From assembly GCF_010747475.1 (NCBI RefSeq), contig NZ_VSLZ01000002.1:496001-560000 (forward strand): a stretch of 64,000 nucleotides of DNA, read 5' to 3'. Below, one piece after another: positions 1-8,355 of the stretch (positions are counted from its first letter, which is position 1; the number at the start of each line of letters is the position of its first letter). The stretch is from Halorussus sp. MSC15.2. GTDB lineage: Archaea; Halobacteriota; Halobacteria; Halobacteriales; Haladaptataceae. The notes beneath the pieces were generated by a model that saw only the letters and a program-made list of their open reading frames with translations, was not told where the DNA came from and made no database searches. The position numbers were made by a program, and so were the translations under genes.

Positions 1-278
1 GCGTGACTCGCGGCGGGGACGAGGTGGTCGTACTCCGCGATGCCCTGCGCGTCGTACCACTCCTCTCGCCGACTGGCGTCGAAGACTTCGCCCGAGACGC
101 CCTCCTCGGCGAGCATCTCGGCCATCTCGTCGGTGTCGCAGAAGTCCTCGGTGACCAGCAGGACGTGCAGGCGGTCCAAGTCGAATCCGTGTTCGCGGGC
201 GTTCTCGAAGTAGGCCCGCATGCAGTCGTACTCCCGAACCGTCGGGACGACGACGCAGATGTCCTCGCTCGCGCTCAT
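1..278 (-). CDS. Putative glycosyltransferase of the reversibly glycosylated polypeptide (alpha-1,4-glucan-protein synthase) family, 5' part only
   Basis: The gene reads leftward out of the window, so only the first 92 or so codons are present. The protein opens MSASEDICVVVPTVREYD, a buried strand followed by P-T-x-R as in the RGP/UDP-arabinopyranose mutase-like family. It later has the stretch HLVPAASH, which I recall as conserved in haloarchaeal members annotated alpha-1,4-glucan-protein synthase. A nucleotide-sugar transferase role is inferred from family only. The ATG at 278 lies about 20 bases from a perfect 16-bp palindrome at 296-311, so its promoter probably overlaps a metal-regulator-type site. 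The family call is moderate because the catalytic region is missing. Confidence 0.6.
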   Translation of the reverse strand, partial: MSASEDICVVVPTVREYDCMRAYFENAREHGFDLDRLHVLLVTEDFCDTDEMAEMLAEEGVSGEVFDASRREEWYDAQGIAEYDHLVPAASH

Positions 279-295
279 TCCTTACCACGAGATGG

Positions 296-311
296 TTTAG
301 GCATGCCTAAA
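296..311. promoter_or_regulatory. Iron-box-like operator, perfect 16-bp palindrome
   Basis: TTTAGGCATGCCTAAA is its own reverse complement. Its core TTAGGCNNGCCTAA matches the two sites at 52745-52758 and 52765-52778 and resembles the DtxR/IdeR/SirR iron-box consensus. It lies between divergent genes, and the T/A-rich arms overlap where both TATA elements would be. Regulation of one or both neighbours by a metal-dependent repressor is inference. Confidence 0.6.
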
Positions 312-390
312 AGGTTGTCTGTTCGCTTCGTCGTCCCGGGCAAACATGTCCGGAGACGGACCGAAGGGAACCGGCGTCGAAGGGACAGGT

Positions 391-573
391 ATGGTTGCTA
401 ACGACATGCAATCAAAATTGGGCATCGTACTCCTCGTCCTCGGGGGTATCCTGCTGTTCGGCCCGGTCGCGCTCGGTCTGCCGTTCGTCTACGCGGCGAG
501 CGCAGTCTCGGTCCTCGGTCTCGCGGCCGGTGCGGTGCTAATCGGCACCGCGGAGGACGGACGGCCGGTCTAA
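391..573 (+). CDS. Small two-helix membrane protein
   Basis: A short protein of about 60 residues with two hydrophobic segments (LGIVLLVLGGILLFGPVAL and a second of about 20 residues) and a short acidic tail. It is clearly paralogous to the protein at 650-829: same length, both with a G-x-VLIG motif before the C-terminus. Function is unknown. The start is uncertain. ATG codons at 346, 391 and 406 are all in frame. The 346 start would be nearly leaderless relative to the palindrome at 296-311, while 406 gives the best alignment with the paralogue. Expression could respond to the iron-box-like site upstream. Confidence 0.6.
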   Translation: MVANDMQSKLGIVLLVLGGILLFGPVALGLPFVYAASAVSVLGLAAGAVLIGTAEDGRPV

Positions 574-649
574 GGCGATGCGCCGACCTGCACAGAGACC
601 ACCCGGAGCGGCAATCGGACCTAAGTTACCGGCCGGTGATACGACGGAC

Positions 650-829
650 ATGGACGACGCCACGCAACTCTGGGGCGGGGTCGGACTCATCGTCGTCGGT
701 GCGCTCGTCCTGTTCGCGCCGCTCGTGTTGGAGTTCACGTACACCACGCTGCTGCTGTCGGCGGCGGTCCTCGTGCTGGCCGCGGGGTCGGTGCTTATCG
801 GACTGTCGCGGCGCGGACGGGCGGTCTGA
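650..829 (+). CDS. Small two-helix membrane protein, paralogue of the preceding gene
   Basis: A 59-residue protein beginning MDDATQLWGGVGLIVVGA with two predicted membrane helices, the second ending AAGSVLIGL, and a short basic/polar tail. Size, helix spacing and the VLIG motif match the gene at 391-573, so the two look like a tandem duplication. No enzyme motif is visible. The ATG at 650 is the only start that places the first helix near the N-terminus. Function is unknown; a small membrane-associated role is all the sequence supports. Confidence 0.6.
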   Translation: MDDATQLWGGVGLIVVGALVLFAPLVLEFTYTTLLLSAAVLVLAAGSVLIGLSRRGRAV

Positions 830-929
830 ATCGGGTACTTCGCTGTCCGGACTCCTGTTTTCCTTCGGAAGTAGCCCCGCGTTCAGGTCGGCGATACAAT
901 GAAATATCCGCCTGTCGAGATTCCAAGAT

Positions 930-2567
930 ATGCCTCTCGATTACGAACGCGAGCGCGAGACCTTCGAGTGGGATATTCCGGACGACTACAACATCCCGGC
1001 GGTGGTCGAGGACCACGGCGAGTCGTTCGGCGACCGACTCGCGGTCCGGTTCCGCGACGACGAGGGCGGCGAGACCGAGCGGACCTACGCCGACCTGCGC
1101 GACGACCAGAACCGGTTCGCCGCCGCGCTGGCCGACCTCGGCGTGGGCGAGGGCGACCGCGTGATGCACCTGTTCCCGCGCCACCCCGACGCGTTCGCCG
1201 TCCAGTTGGGGGCGCTCGCGCGCGGCGCGCTGCTGGTCCCCTGTTCGGCCATGCTCAAACCCAAGGACATCGCCTTCAGGGCCAACGACTGCGAGGCCGG
1301 GACCGTGGTGGTCCACGAGAGTCTCACAGAGATGGTCGAACCCGTGTTGGACGAGACGCCCCTCGACACCGTCATCGTTCTGGACGCGGACGGCGACCCC
1401 GAGCGCGAGAACTGGCACGCCTTCGCCGACCTGCTCTCCGGACGCGACGCCGACCACGACGGGCCGGAACTCTCGGCCGACGACCCGATGTCCATCAACT
1501 ACACCAGCGGGACGACCGGGCAACCGAAACCGGTCCTCCACCGCCACCGGTGGATGCGGTGCTTCGAACTCGTCAACGCTCCGTACTGGTGGGGCGTGGA
1601 CAGCGACACCGACTTCTCGGACGAACTGCTCTGGGCGACCACCGGGACCGGGTGGGCCAAGTGGTTCTGGAGTCCCGTGGGCGTGGGACTGACGACCGGC
1701 GCCTCGCAGTTCGTCTACGACGGCGACTTCGAAGCCGAGACTTTCCTCGACCTGCTGGAGGAAGAGCGCGTGACGCGCCTCTGCGCCGTGCCGACCCAGT
1801 ACCGGATGTTCACGCAGGTCGAGGGATTGGGCGAGTACGACCTCGCGCTGACCGAGGCGGTGTCGGCGGGCGAGCCGCTGAACCGCGAACCGATTCAGGA
1901 GTTCGAGGAGGCGTTCGGCGTCACGCCGCGGGACGGCTACGGCCAGACGGAGACGGTCGCGCTCGTGACGAACTACCCCGGCATCGACGTGAAGCCGGGG
2001 AGCATGGGCAAGCCCGTACCGGGTATCGACGTGACCCTGCTGGACACGCAGGACGAGGAGGAAGTGGACGCGGGTGAGACCGGCGAAATCGCGGTTCCCG
2101 TCGGGAGTCCGGCCATCTTCGACGGCTACTACGAGAAGCCCGACTTGGACGAAAAGACGTTCCACGGCGATTACTACCGGACCGGCGACCTCGCCCGACG
2201 CGACGAGGACGGCTACTACTTCTTCGAGGGCCGGGCCGACGACATCATCATCTCGTCGGGCTACCGCATCGGCCCGTTCGAGGTCGAGGACGCGCTGGTC
2301 GGCCACGACGCGGTCGCGGAGGCCGCCGCGGTCGCCAGTCCGCACGAGGAGCGGGGTAACGTCGTGAAGGCCTACGTCGTCCTCGCCGACGGATACGAGG
2401 GAAGCGAGGAACTGACCGACGAGTTGCAGGAGTACATGAAAGCGGAGACGGCCCCGTACAAGTATCCGCGCCGCATCGAGTACGTCGAGGAACTGCCGAC
2501 GACTTCCAGCGGGAAGATTCGGCGGATAGAGCTTCGGGAACGGGAGCGACAGCATTTCGGCGAGTGA
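930..2567 (+). CDS. AMP-forming acyl-CoA synthetase (acetyl-/medium-chain type)
   Basis: A member of the ANL superfamily (545 residues) that activates a carboxylic acid to acyl-CoA with ATP through an acyl-adenylate. The P-loop-like motif YTSGTTGQPK lies around residues 190-199, the TGWAKWFW segment typical of medium-chain acyl-CoA synthetases follows near 240, YGQTE (the A5-type motif) lies near 340, and the C-terminal domain carries the TTSSGKIRR loop with the adenylation lysine near 528. The length is normal. A TATA-like GAAATATCC sits about 28 bases before the ATG, so the transcript is probably leaderless. It stands alone between unrelated genes. The exact acid substrate cannot be read from the sequence; acetate, propionate, medium-chain or aromatic acids are all possible. 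Confidence 0.85.
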   Translation: MPLDYERERETFEWDIPDDYNIPAVVEDHGESFGDRLAVRFRDDEGGETERTYADLRDDQNRFAAALADLGVGEGDRVMHLFPRHPDAFAVQLGALARGALLVPCSAMLKPKDIAFRANDCEAGTVVVHESLTEMVEPVLDETPLDTVIVLDADGDPERENWHAFADLLSGRDADHDGPELSADDPMSINYTSGTTGQPKPVLHRHRWMRCFELVNAPYWWGVDSDTDFSDELLWATTGTGWAKWFWSPVGVGLTTGASQFVYDGDFEAETFLDLLEEERVTRLCAVPTQYRMFTQVEGLGEYDLALTEAVSAGEPLNREPIQEFEEAFGVTPRDGYGQTETVALVTNYPGIDVKPGSMGKPVPGIDVTLLDTQDEEEVDAGETGEIAVPVGSPAIFDGYYEKPDLDEKTFHGDYYRTGDLARRDEDGYYFFEGRADDIIISSGYRIGPFEVEDALVGHDAVAEAAAVASPHEERGNVVKAYVVLADGYEGSEELTDELQEYMKAETAPYKYPRRIEYVEELPTTSSGKIRRIELRERERQHFGE

Positions 2568-2662
2568 CGATTTGTTAGCTATACCTACTTTTATTCGTAC
2601 GTGTCTATCCAGTGAAGTGATTATCAGCAAGACCTTTCATCTACGGACGTAACGGCGGGAGT

Positions 2663-3844
2663 ATGCGTCGAGAACGAAATCGGTCCGGGGATGCAGACGG
2701 AAAGTGGAGTTTGGCCCTCGTCACCGGTCTAGGGTTAGTTTTTCTGCTCGGCTACGTTGGTGAAGTATTGGTGGTCTACGAGTTTCTGAACGTCTTCTCA
2801 CCGGGGTTCCTCGGCGGGTTCGTCGTCTCGATGATATTCGTCTCGGCGCTCTTGGGGGGCGCGTACTGGCTCGACCGAACCGACATCCCGACCGAGCGGT
2901 ATCTGCGCATCGCCAAGTGGGTCGTGGGAGGGATGGTGTTCTTCTTCGCTATCAACCTCGTCATCATGGCGATATCGAACACGGACGACCTCGCGTTTCA
3001 GTTCTCGTGGGGACGATGGGCGGCGAACGTCGGCGCGGCGGGCGGATTGCTGGTCGGGTACGTCGAGGCGCGCGCCATCCAGCGCGAACTCGAAGCCCAA
3101 CGGGCCGAGATACGCGCTGAGGAGGCCGAGAGCCAGCGGCGGTGGCTCGACTACTTGAACGGACTCCTCCGTCACGAGGTGCTGAACAGCGCGAACATCA
3201 TCACCGGATACGCGTCCATCCTGCTCGACGACGACACGCTCGACGACACGACAGAGGCACACCTCGCGACGATTCACCGACAGGGCCGAAACATGACGAA
3301 CGTCATCAGGGACGTGCAGGTACTGCTGGAGACCACCTCCGAACCCGACCGATTGAAACCGATGAACCTCTCGGACGTACTCGCCGACGAACTCGACCAA
3401 CTCCGCGACACGTACGAGTCGGTGACGGTCGAGGCGTCGATACCCGACGACGTGACCGTGTTGGCCGACGACCTCTTGGCGCGCGTGTTCTCGAACCTCT
3501 TTCGGAACGCGGTCGAACACGACGACTCCGAGCGTCCGGCGGTCCGCGTGACCGTCGAGGAGACCGGTGACACGGTTCTCGTCAGGGTCGCGGACGACGG
3601 CCCGGGGATTCCGGCGAACGACCGGGGGACGCTGTTCGAACGCAGCGACAACACCGGGGCCAGTCACGGTCTCGGTCTCTACCTCGTTCGGACGCTCGCG
3701 GAACGCTACGACGGCCGAGTCGAACTGACAGAGACCGGTTCCGACGGGAGCGTGTTCACGGTCGAACTCTCTACGACCGACCGGGATACGGACGAGACGG
3801 CCCCGGTCGAGGAGCACGACCCGGTCCCGCGACCGGCCCAGTAG
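2663..3844 (+). CDS. Membrane-bound sensor histidine kinase
   Basis: About four hydrophobic helices occupy residues 15-130, followed by a short coiled coil and a histidine kinase core. The H-box is LLRHEVLNSANII with His171. The N-box NLFRNAVEH, the G1 motif DDGPGIP and the G2 motif HGLGLYLV complete the HATPase domain. No PAS or HAMP domain is seen, so the membrane region is the probable sensor. It would autophosphorylate and pass phosphate to a response regulator, but no receiver gene is adjacent, so the partner is encoded elsewhere. The C-terminal 25 residues are acidic and low-complexity. Confidence 0.88.
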   Translation: MRRERNRSGDADGKWSLALVTGLGLVFLLGYVGEVLVVYEFLNVFSPGFLGGFVVSMIFVSALLGGAYWLDRTDIPTERYLRIAKWVVGGMVFFFAINLVIMAISNTDDLAFQFSWGRWAANVGAAGGLLVGYVEARAIQRELEAQRAEIRAEEAESQRRWLDYLNGLLRHEVLNSANIITGYASILLDDDTLDDTTEAHLATIHRQGRNMTNVIRDVQVLLETTSEPDRLKPMNLSDVLADELDQLRDTYESVTVEASIPDDVTVLADDLLARVFSNLFRNAVEHDDSERPAVRVTVEETGDTVLVRVADDGPGIPANDRGTLFERSDNTGASHGLGLYLVRTLAERYDGRVELTETGSDGSVFTVELSTTDRDTDETAPVEEHDPVPRPAQ

Positions 3845-3876
3845 TCCGAAACGTATACGGCGATACGACCGTCGCG

Positions 3877-4878
3877 CTACTGGTCGGTGAAGTACTCGGC
3901 GACGTCTTCGCCCGTTCCCGCGCGCTCGACCGCCGCCAGCGCCAGCGCCAACTTCACCCGCGCTTTCCACGGCGCGAGGTCGCCGCCTGGAATCGCGCCC
4001 GCGTCCTGAAGCGTCTTGCCGCCGCCCGCCGTCCCGTACACCGCCCCGGTCGTCCCCGCGCCGCAGCGCGAGGTCAGCACGACCGGAACGCCCGCGTCGA
4101 TGGCGTCCACGACGGCCGCGCCGAGTTCGCCGGTCGTGTTGCCGAGACCGGTTCCGGCGATTACGATACCGTCAGCACCCGCCTCGACCGCGCGCTCGAC
4201 CTGTGCCCCGTCGACGCCCGCGGCGGAGACGACCATCTCGACTCGGGCGTCCGGCGCTTCGACGGACGCCTCGCCGTCCGCCACTGGAACGTGGACCGAC
4301 TCGCTGGCGGGGTCGCGGTGGAACCGAACCGCGTCGCGGGTCAGCGTGGCGACCGGGCCGTCGTTCGGCGAGGCGAACGCCGCGAGTTTGTGCGTGTGGA
4401 CCTTCCGCACGTCGCGCGCGGCGTGGAGTTCGTCGTCGAACGCGAGGTAGACGCCGTCGTCTACTCGTCGGTTGGTCGCCGCGCGCACCGCCGCCAGCAG
4501 GTTCGCGGGCGCGTCGGAACTCGGTTCGTCCAGTCGTCGCTGCGCGCCCGTGACGACCACCGGGACCGACAGCGAACAGGTCAGGTCGAGGAAGTACGCC
4601 GTCTCGGCCATGGTGTCCGTGCCGTGGGTGACGACCACCGCGTCGGCCCCGTCTTCCACTGCCTCGTGTGCGCGCTCGGCGACCGTCGCCATGATATCGA
4701 AGTCCACGTCGAATCCGGGGACCTGTGAGACCGATTCGACGCTCGGGTCTGCGTGGGCCGCGAGGTCCGGAACCGAGTCGAGGAGGTCCTCGCCGTCGAG
4801 ACTCGGGGCCGCCCCGTCCTCGTCTGGCGTGCTTGCGATGGTGCCACCGGTCGCCACGACGTGTACGTTCGGAAGCAT
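3877..4878 (-). CDS. L-asparaginase (type I/II family)
   Basis: Hydrolyses L-asparagine to aspartate and ammonia. The N-terminal ATGGTIAS motif carries the nucleophilic threonine, and the second signature VVTHGTDTMAETAYFL carries the Thr-Asp pair; the family lysine should follow in GAQR and later segments. The length of 333 residues is normal, and there is no signal peptide, so it is probably cytoplasmic. The protein lacks the extra N-terminal domain of GatD, which makes a tRNA amidotransferase subunit unlikely. I prefer the ATG at 4878 because it places the first strand (MLPNVHVVATGG) at the terminus; an upstream ATG at 4905 is in frame. Confidence 0.85.
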   Translation of the reverse strand: MLPNVHVVATGGTIASTPDEDGAAPSLDGEDLLDSVPDLAAHADPSVESVSQVPGFDVDFDIMATVAERAHEAVEDGADAVVVTHGTDTMAETAYFLDLTCSLSVPVVVTGAQRRLDEPSSDAPANLLAAVRAATNRRVDDGVYLAFDDELHAARDVRKVHTHKLAAFASPNDGPVATLTRDAVRFHRDPASESVHVPVADGEASVEAPDARVEMVVSAAGVDGAQVERAVEAGADGIVIAGTGLGNTTGELGAAVVDAIDAGVPVVLTSRCGAGTTGAVYGTAGGGKTLQDAGAIPGGDLAPWKARVKLALALAAVERAGTGEDVAEYFTDQ

Positions 4879-4995
4879 ACGCGTATTCAGGTCCGACGAC
4901 GCCAAGAACTTACGGAATCACGCGTATCCCTCAGTTCCGAGAGGTGTTTCAATTTCTCCCCGGAATTTTATATTTCGGTCCGTCGTACGTGTCCT

Positions 4996-5589
4996 GTGTT
5001 CGGAAGTTTCCCCGCCGAAGCGGAACCTGACGGGGCGGTGTTCGGACCCCATCACTTCTACATCGGCGTCCTGCTGATACTGCTGGTCTGCCTGATGGTG
5101 CGCGACCCCGACTCGGAGTCGGCACCGTGGGGCGTCGCCGGTCTGACCCTCTTGTCGGTGTTCTCGTTCGCCCTGACGTGGCCCTACTACCCGGCTGTGG
5201 GCGCGTTCGGCGTGCTGGTCCTGCTCGGCGGCGCGACGGCGATTTCGGTCGTCCGGCCGTTCTGGTGGCGCTACGGGTTGTTCGCACGGAGCGTCCTCGT
5301 CGTCGGCCTGTTCGTGGCGTGGGACGACGTCCTCAGCCACGCGCTCGGGTGGCGGACGCCGCTCGACGCGCTCTGGATTCGGTATCTCTACCCCTACGTC
5401 TCGGACCCGTACGTCCCTTCCGGCGTTCGACTCCCGTCCGACGTGCGATTACCGTCGGAAGTAGAGTTACCCTCGGGGATAGGAATACCGTCGGACGTTC
5501 GATTCCCCTTCGACGTGCGGTTACTCGCCGACGTTGAACCCTTCGTCGCGGAGAATCTCCCCGACGCGCTCGCGGTGGTCGCCCTGTAG
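4996..5589 (+). CDS. Polytopic membrane protein with a hexapeptide-repeat tail
   Basis: A 197-residue protein with about four hydrophobic helices in the first 115 residues (for example FYIGVLLILLVCLMV) and conserved-looking FGPHHFYIG and VAWDDVLSH segments. I do not recognise the family. The tail contains six consecutive six-residue repeats of the form L-P-S-[DEG]-V-[RE], encoded by an 18-bp tandem repeat. The last 69 bases overlap the 3' end of the convergent SUI1 gene. The GTG start at 4996 is chosen because TTTTATAT lies about 27 bases upstream, fitting a leaderless message. A later GTG at 5038 is possible. Confidence 0.6.
   Translation: MFGSFPAEAEPDGAVFGPHHFYIGVLLILLVCLMVRDPDSESAPWGVAGLTLLSVFSFALTWPYYPAVGAFGVLVLLGGATAISVVRPFWWRYGLFARSVLVVGLFVAWDDVLSHALGWRTPLDALWIRYLYPYVSDPYVPSGVRLPSDVRLPSEVELPSGIGIPSDVRFPFDVRLLADVEPFVAENLPDALAVVAL
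5413..5520 (+). repeat. Six 18-bp tandem units encoding L-P-S-D-V-R repeats
   Basis: Six in-frame units of exactly 18 bp encode PSGVRL, PSDVRL, PSEVEL, PSGIGI, PSDVRF and PFDVRL. Synonymous codons differ between units, so the array is not fresh, yet the amino-acid pattern is held. It ends immediately before the stop codon of the convergent SUI1 gene at 5521. Confidence 0.85.
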
Positions 5590-5826
5590 TTCGATGCGGC
5601 CTTCGTCCACGGTGCCGCCGGTGGCGAGTCGGCTCTTGAGCGTCGAAGCGAGGTCGCCGACGTCCACCGACGAGTCGTCGAACCCCTCCACGATGGTCAT
5701 GGCCTTGCCGTAGGTCCGCTCCTCGACCCGGACCGCGAGTCGTTGCTCGGCCCTGCCGAGGTCCTCGTCGATACCGAGTTCGTCCGGAAGCCCCGAAACG
5801 TCGCTGATGTCTTTGTCTTCCCCCAT
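5521..5826 (-). CDS. SUI1/eIF1-family translation factor (YciH-like)
   Basis: A 101-residue protein with the SUI1 fold: a variable acidic N-terminus, the strand-forming RLAVRVEERTYGKAMTIVEG, then LATGGTVDEGRIELQGDHRE, which carries the hallmark T-GGTV-x(4)-IELQGD motif. Archaeal aIF1 acts on the small ribosomal subunit in start-codon selection. The ATG at 5826 (MGEDKDISD) matches archaeal SUI1 lengths; the frame continues upstream without homology. The 3' 69 bases overlap the convergent membrane-protein gene. Confidence 0.85.
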   Translation of the reverse strand: MGEDKDISDVSGLPDELGIDEDLGRAEQRLAVRVEERTYGKAMTIVEGFDDSSVDVGDLASTLKSRLATGGTVDEGRIELQGDHRERVGEILRDEGFNVGE

Positions 5827-5994
5827 GTCCCGACGTATGGCGTCCGGCCCAATCAGCCTTCCCCGCCGGGGTGTTTCGCAGAGGTGAGTCTGCGAGAACT
5901 GACTCGACTTCACGCTCCTGATTCGCGTGACAGTACGTTGGCATCCATCGACGGACTGCACGGTACGGTCCGGCGACGGGATTCCCAGTGCGAA

Positions 5995-6687
5995 TCAGGG
6001 AGTACCGCCGAAGTGGAGGAGCGCGGGTGAAATCCACATCGTGGCGTGGACCAGCGTGGGAACGACCAAGTTGTCCGTCCGCTCGTAGGCGGTTCCGAGG
6101 ACACCGCCGATGAGGGCGGTGACTACCGCAGTCGAGAGGGGGTCCGTCCCGCCACTGTACAGCGCGAGCGGGACGTGCATCGCGCCGAACAGCACGGCCG
6201 CCGAGACGACCGCGACCGAGGGGGCGAACTGCTCCCGGAGTCGTCCCTGAACGATGCCTCGAACCAGGATTTCCTCTGCGGGGACCGAGACCAGAAACCA
6301 CGACGCGAAGACGACGACCCACATCGTCGGCGACCGGGACAGCGCGTCGGTAACGAACCATCCTCCCCTCGGGGCCGACAGGAGGGGGACGAACAGAAGT
6401 AGCGCGACCATCCAAGCGACGTCGCGTCGCGTCGGGAGAGAGAACCGGACGTAGCGCCAAGGAGCGTCCCGGACGAGGAGATAGCCGACCGAGATAACGA
6501 GGTATCCGAGTCCCACCTGTCCGTATCGGACGATGGACAGTATCGTACTATCGCCCAGACCCCCGAGGTCGGCAGCGAAACCCAGTCCGTCGCTCACGAG
6601 AAGTGCGGCGACGACGCCGAAGGCGGTCACTCCGAGGACTTCGCAGACGACCAGGAGGTTGTTCCACCGAACCTCGAACGTTGACAT
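5995..6687 (-). CDS. CPBP-family intramembrane metalloprotease (CAAX protease/ABI family)
   Basis: A 230-residue polytopic membrane protein with about seven hydrophobic helices. The family motif EExxxR is present as EEILVR (E138, E139, R143), followed by the second motif FGAMH with H171 and a third histidine in LVHATMW (H214). These residues form the intramembrane metal site in Rce1-type proteases. The substrate is unknown; haloarchaeal members are proposed to act in protein maturation, immunity or membrane regulation. The gene stands alone. Confidence 0.85.
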   Translation of the reverse strand: MSTFEVRWNNLLVVCEVLGVTAFGVVAALLVSDGLGFAADLGGLGDSTILSIVRYGQVGLGYLVISVGYLLVRDAPWRYVRFSLPTRRDVAWMVALLLFVPLLSAPRGGWFVTDALSRSPTMWVVVFASWFLVSVPAEEILVRGIVQGRLREQFAPSVAVVSAAVLFGAMHVPLALYSGGTDPLSTAVVTALIGGVLGTAYERTDNLVVPTLVHATMWISPALLHFGGTP

Positions 6688-6831
6688 CTATCGGTGTTGT
6701 CACAGTAGGCACCTGTTATTTTACTGATTTCATCGACCGGGGACGCTCGCTTTCCACTCAGCTATCGGTCGGCTGAAAGCTCTCCTGTGCCATCCCCGAG
6801 TTATAAACCCCTACTCCGCCTTCGCAAACGC

Positions 6832-7989
6832 ATGGACCGCGTAGCAATCATCGGGGCGTCGATGACCGAGTTCGGCGAGCGCGACGCGTGGCTGCGCGAG
6901 TTGCTCGCGCAGGCCGGGCGCGAGTGCCTCGCCGACGCCGGAGCGTCCCCCGACGACGTAGACCACCTGTACGTCTCGAACATGGCCAGCGGGGAGTTCG
7001 AGGGCCAGACCGGCGTACCGAACGCGCTGGCTCACGACCTCGGCGCGCTCCCCGCCTACACCCAGCGAGTGGACCAGACCTCCGCCTCGGGCGGGGCGGG
7101 CATCTACGCCGCGTGGCAGTCGGTCGCCTCCGGAGCGAGCGACCTGACCCTGCTCGTCGGCGGCGAGAAGATGACCCACAAGACGACCGCCGAGGCGACC
7201 GACGTTATCGCCTCGCTCACCCATCCGGTGGAGTACAAGCACGGTGTCACGCTCCCGAGTTTCGCGGGGCTCACGGCGCGTCGGTATCTCCACGAGTACG
7301 ACGCGCCCCGCGAGAGTCTGGCGAAGGTCGCGGTGAAGAACCACGAGAACGGGCTCGACAACCCCCACGCACAGTTCCGGAAGGAAGTGAACTTGGAGAC
7401 CGTGATGGAGTCGCCAATCGTGGCCGACCCCCTGCGACTGTACGACTTCTGTCCCATCACCGACGGGAGCGCGGGCCTGCTGTTCTGTCCGGAGTCCGTG
7501 GCCGAAGAGTACGTCCCCGAGGACGAGTACACCGTGGTCTCGGGCATCGGGGGCGCGACCGACACCCACGTCGTCCACGAGCGCGACGACCCGACCGTGA
7601 TGGGCGGGGCCGTCGAGAGTTCCGACGACGCCTACGAGATGGCCGGGCGCGGCCCGGACGACGTCGACGTGGCGGAACTCCACGACATGTTCACCATCTT
7701 GGAGTTCCTCCAGAGCGAGGCAGTCGGCTTCTTCGAGCAGGGCGAGGGCTGGAAGGCCGTCGAGGAGGGCGTCACCGACCGCGACGGGGAGTTGCCCATC
7801 AACACCTCGGGCGGTCTCAAGTCGAAGGGCCATCCCCTCGGCGCGAGCGGCGTCGCACAGGCCTACGAGATTCACCAGCAGTTGCTCGGCGAGGCGGGCG
7901 ACCGGCAGGTCGATTGCGAGGTCGGACTGGCCTGCAACGTCGGCGGATTCGGCAACTGCGTGACCACCACGATTCTGGAGGAGCCATAG
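6832..7989 (+). CDS. Thiolase-superfamily protein lacking the nucleophilic cysteine
   Basis: A 385-residue thiolase fold (SCP2/archaeal type). The C-terminal catalytic elements are intact: ELHDMFT, the GHPLGASG histidine motif and CNVGGFGN with its cysteine. At the N-terminal nucleophile position the expected Cys of an A-C-A-S-G-type motif is Ser84 in DQTSASGG. It ends one base before the DUF35 gene, so the two are co-translated and probably form a complex, as thiolase-like and DUF35 proteins often do. Without the cysteine, ordinary Claisen chemistry is doubtful; the cysteine-less aldolase Ltp2 that works with a DUF35 partner is a possible model. The ATG at 6832 lies about 28 bases after GTTATAAAC, which suggests a leaderless transcript. 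Confidence 0.85.
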   Translation: MDRVAIIGASMTEFGERDAWLRELLAQAGRECLADAGASPDDVDHLYVSNMASGEFEGQTGVPNALAHDLGALPAYTQRVDQTSASGGAGIYAAWQSVASGASDLTLLVGGEKMTHKTTAEATDVIASLTHPVEYKHGVTLPSFAGLTARRYLHEYDAPRESLAKVAVKNHENGLDNPHAQFRKEVNLETVMESPIVADPLRLYDFCPITDGSAGLLFCPESVAEEYVPEDEYTVVSGIGGATDTHVVHERDDPTVMGGAVESSDDAYEMAGRGPDDVDVAELHDMFTILEFLQSEAVGFFEQGEGWKAVEEGVTDRDGELPINTSGGLKSKGHPLGASGVAQAYEIHQQLLGEAGDRQVDCEVGLACNVGGFGNCVTTTILEEP

Positions 7990-8355
7990 ATGACGCTGAA
8001 CGCACACCGCTGTCCGAACGGCCACCTGACGTATCCGGGCCACGAACTCTGCCCGGAGTGCGGCGAGGAACAGACCGACACCATCGACCTGAGTGGCGAG
8101 ACCGGGGAGGTCGTGACGTGGACGACCAGCACCGCGACCCCGCCGGGCGTCCGCCAACCGAACTCGCTGGCCATCGTGGAGTTCCGTGTCGAGGGCGAGT
8201 CGGTGCGCGCCATCGGCCAACTGACCGAGGACACCGAGGTCGAAATTGGCGACGAGGTGCGCCCGGTCTACGCCGAGGAGTTGCGCGACCCCGACGCCGG
8301 AATCCGGGAGAAGGAGAGTCAGGAGTGGGATGGGTACAGATTCGAACCGGTCTGA
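7990..8355 (+). CDS. DUF35 zinc-ribbon/OB-fold protein, partner of the thiolase-like enzyme
   Basis: A 121-residue protein with an N-terminal rubredoxin-like zinc ribbon (HRCPNGH then LCPECG; the first knuckle is C-P-x-G-H rather than CxxC) and a C-terminal OB fold. In characterised systems DUF35 proteins bridge or bind CoA for thiolases and HMG-CoA synthase, or bind the acyl-CoA for thiolase-like aldolases. The ATG directly follows the stop codon of the thiolase-like gene. No HMG-CoA synthase gene is adjacent, so this is a two-component rather than three-component arrangement. The 3' end is partly duplicated just downstream. Confidence 0.85.
   Translation: MTLNAHRCPNGHLTYPGHELCPECGEEQTDTIDLSGETGEVVTWTTSTATPPGVRQPNSLAIVEFRVEGESVRAIGQLTEDTEVEIGDEVRPVYAEELRDPDAGIREKESQEWDGYRFEPV

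Noticed and set aside
795-2630. Long open frame on the minus strand opposite the acyl-CoA synthetase
   Set aside because: High GC leaves antisense frames open. Its translation is rich in Arg, Val and Gly without any recognisable domain, while the plus-strand gene has complete motifs.
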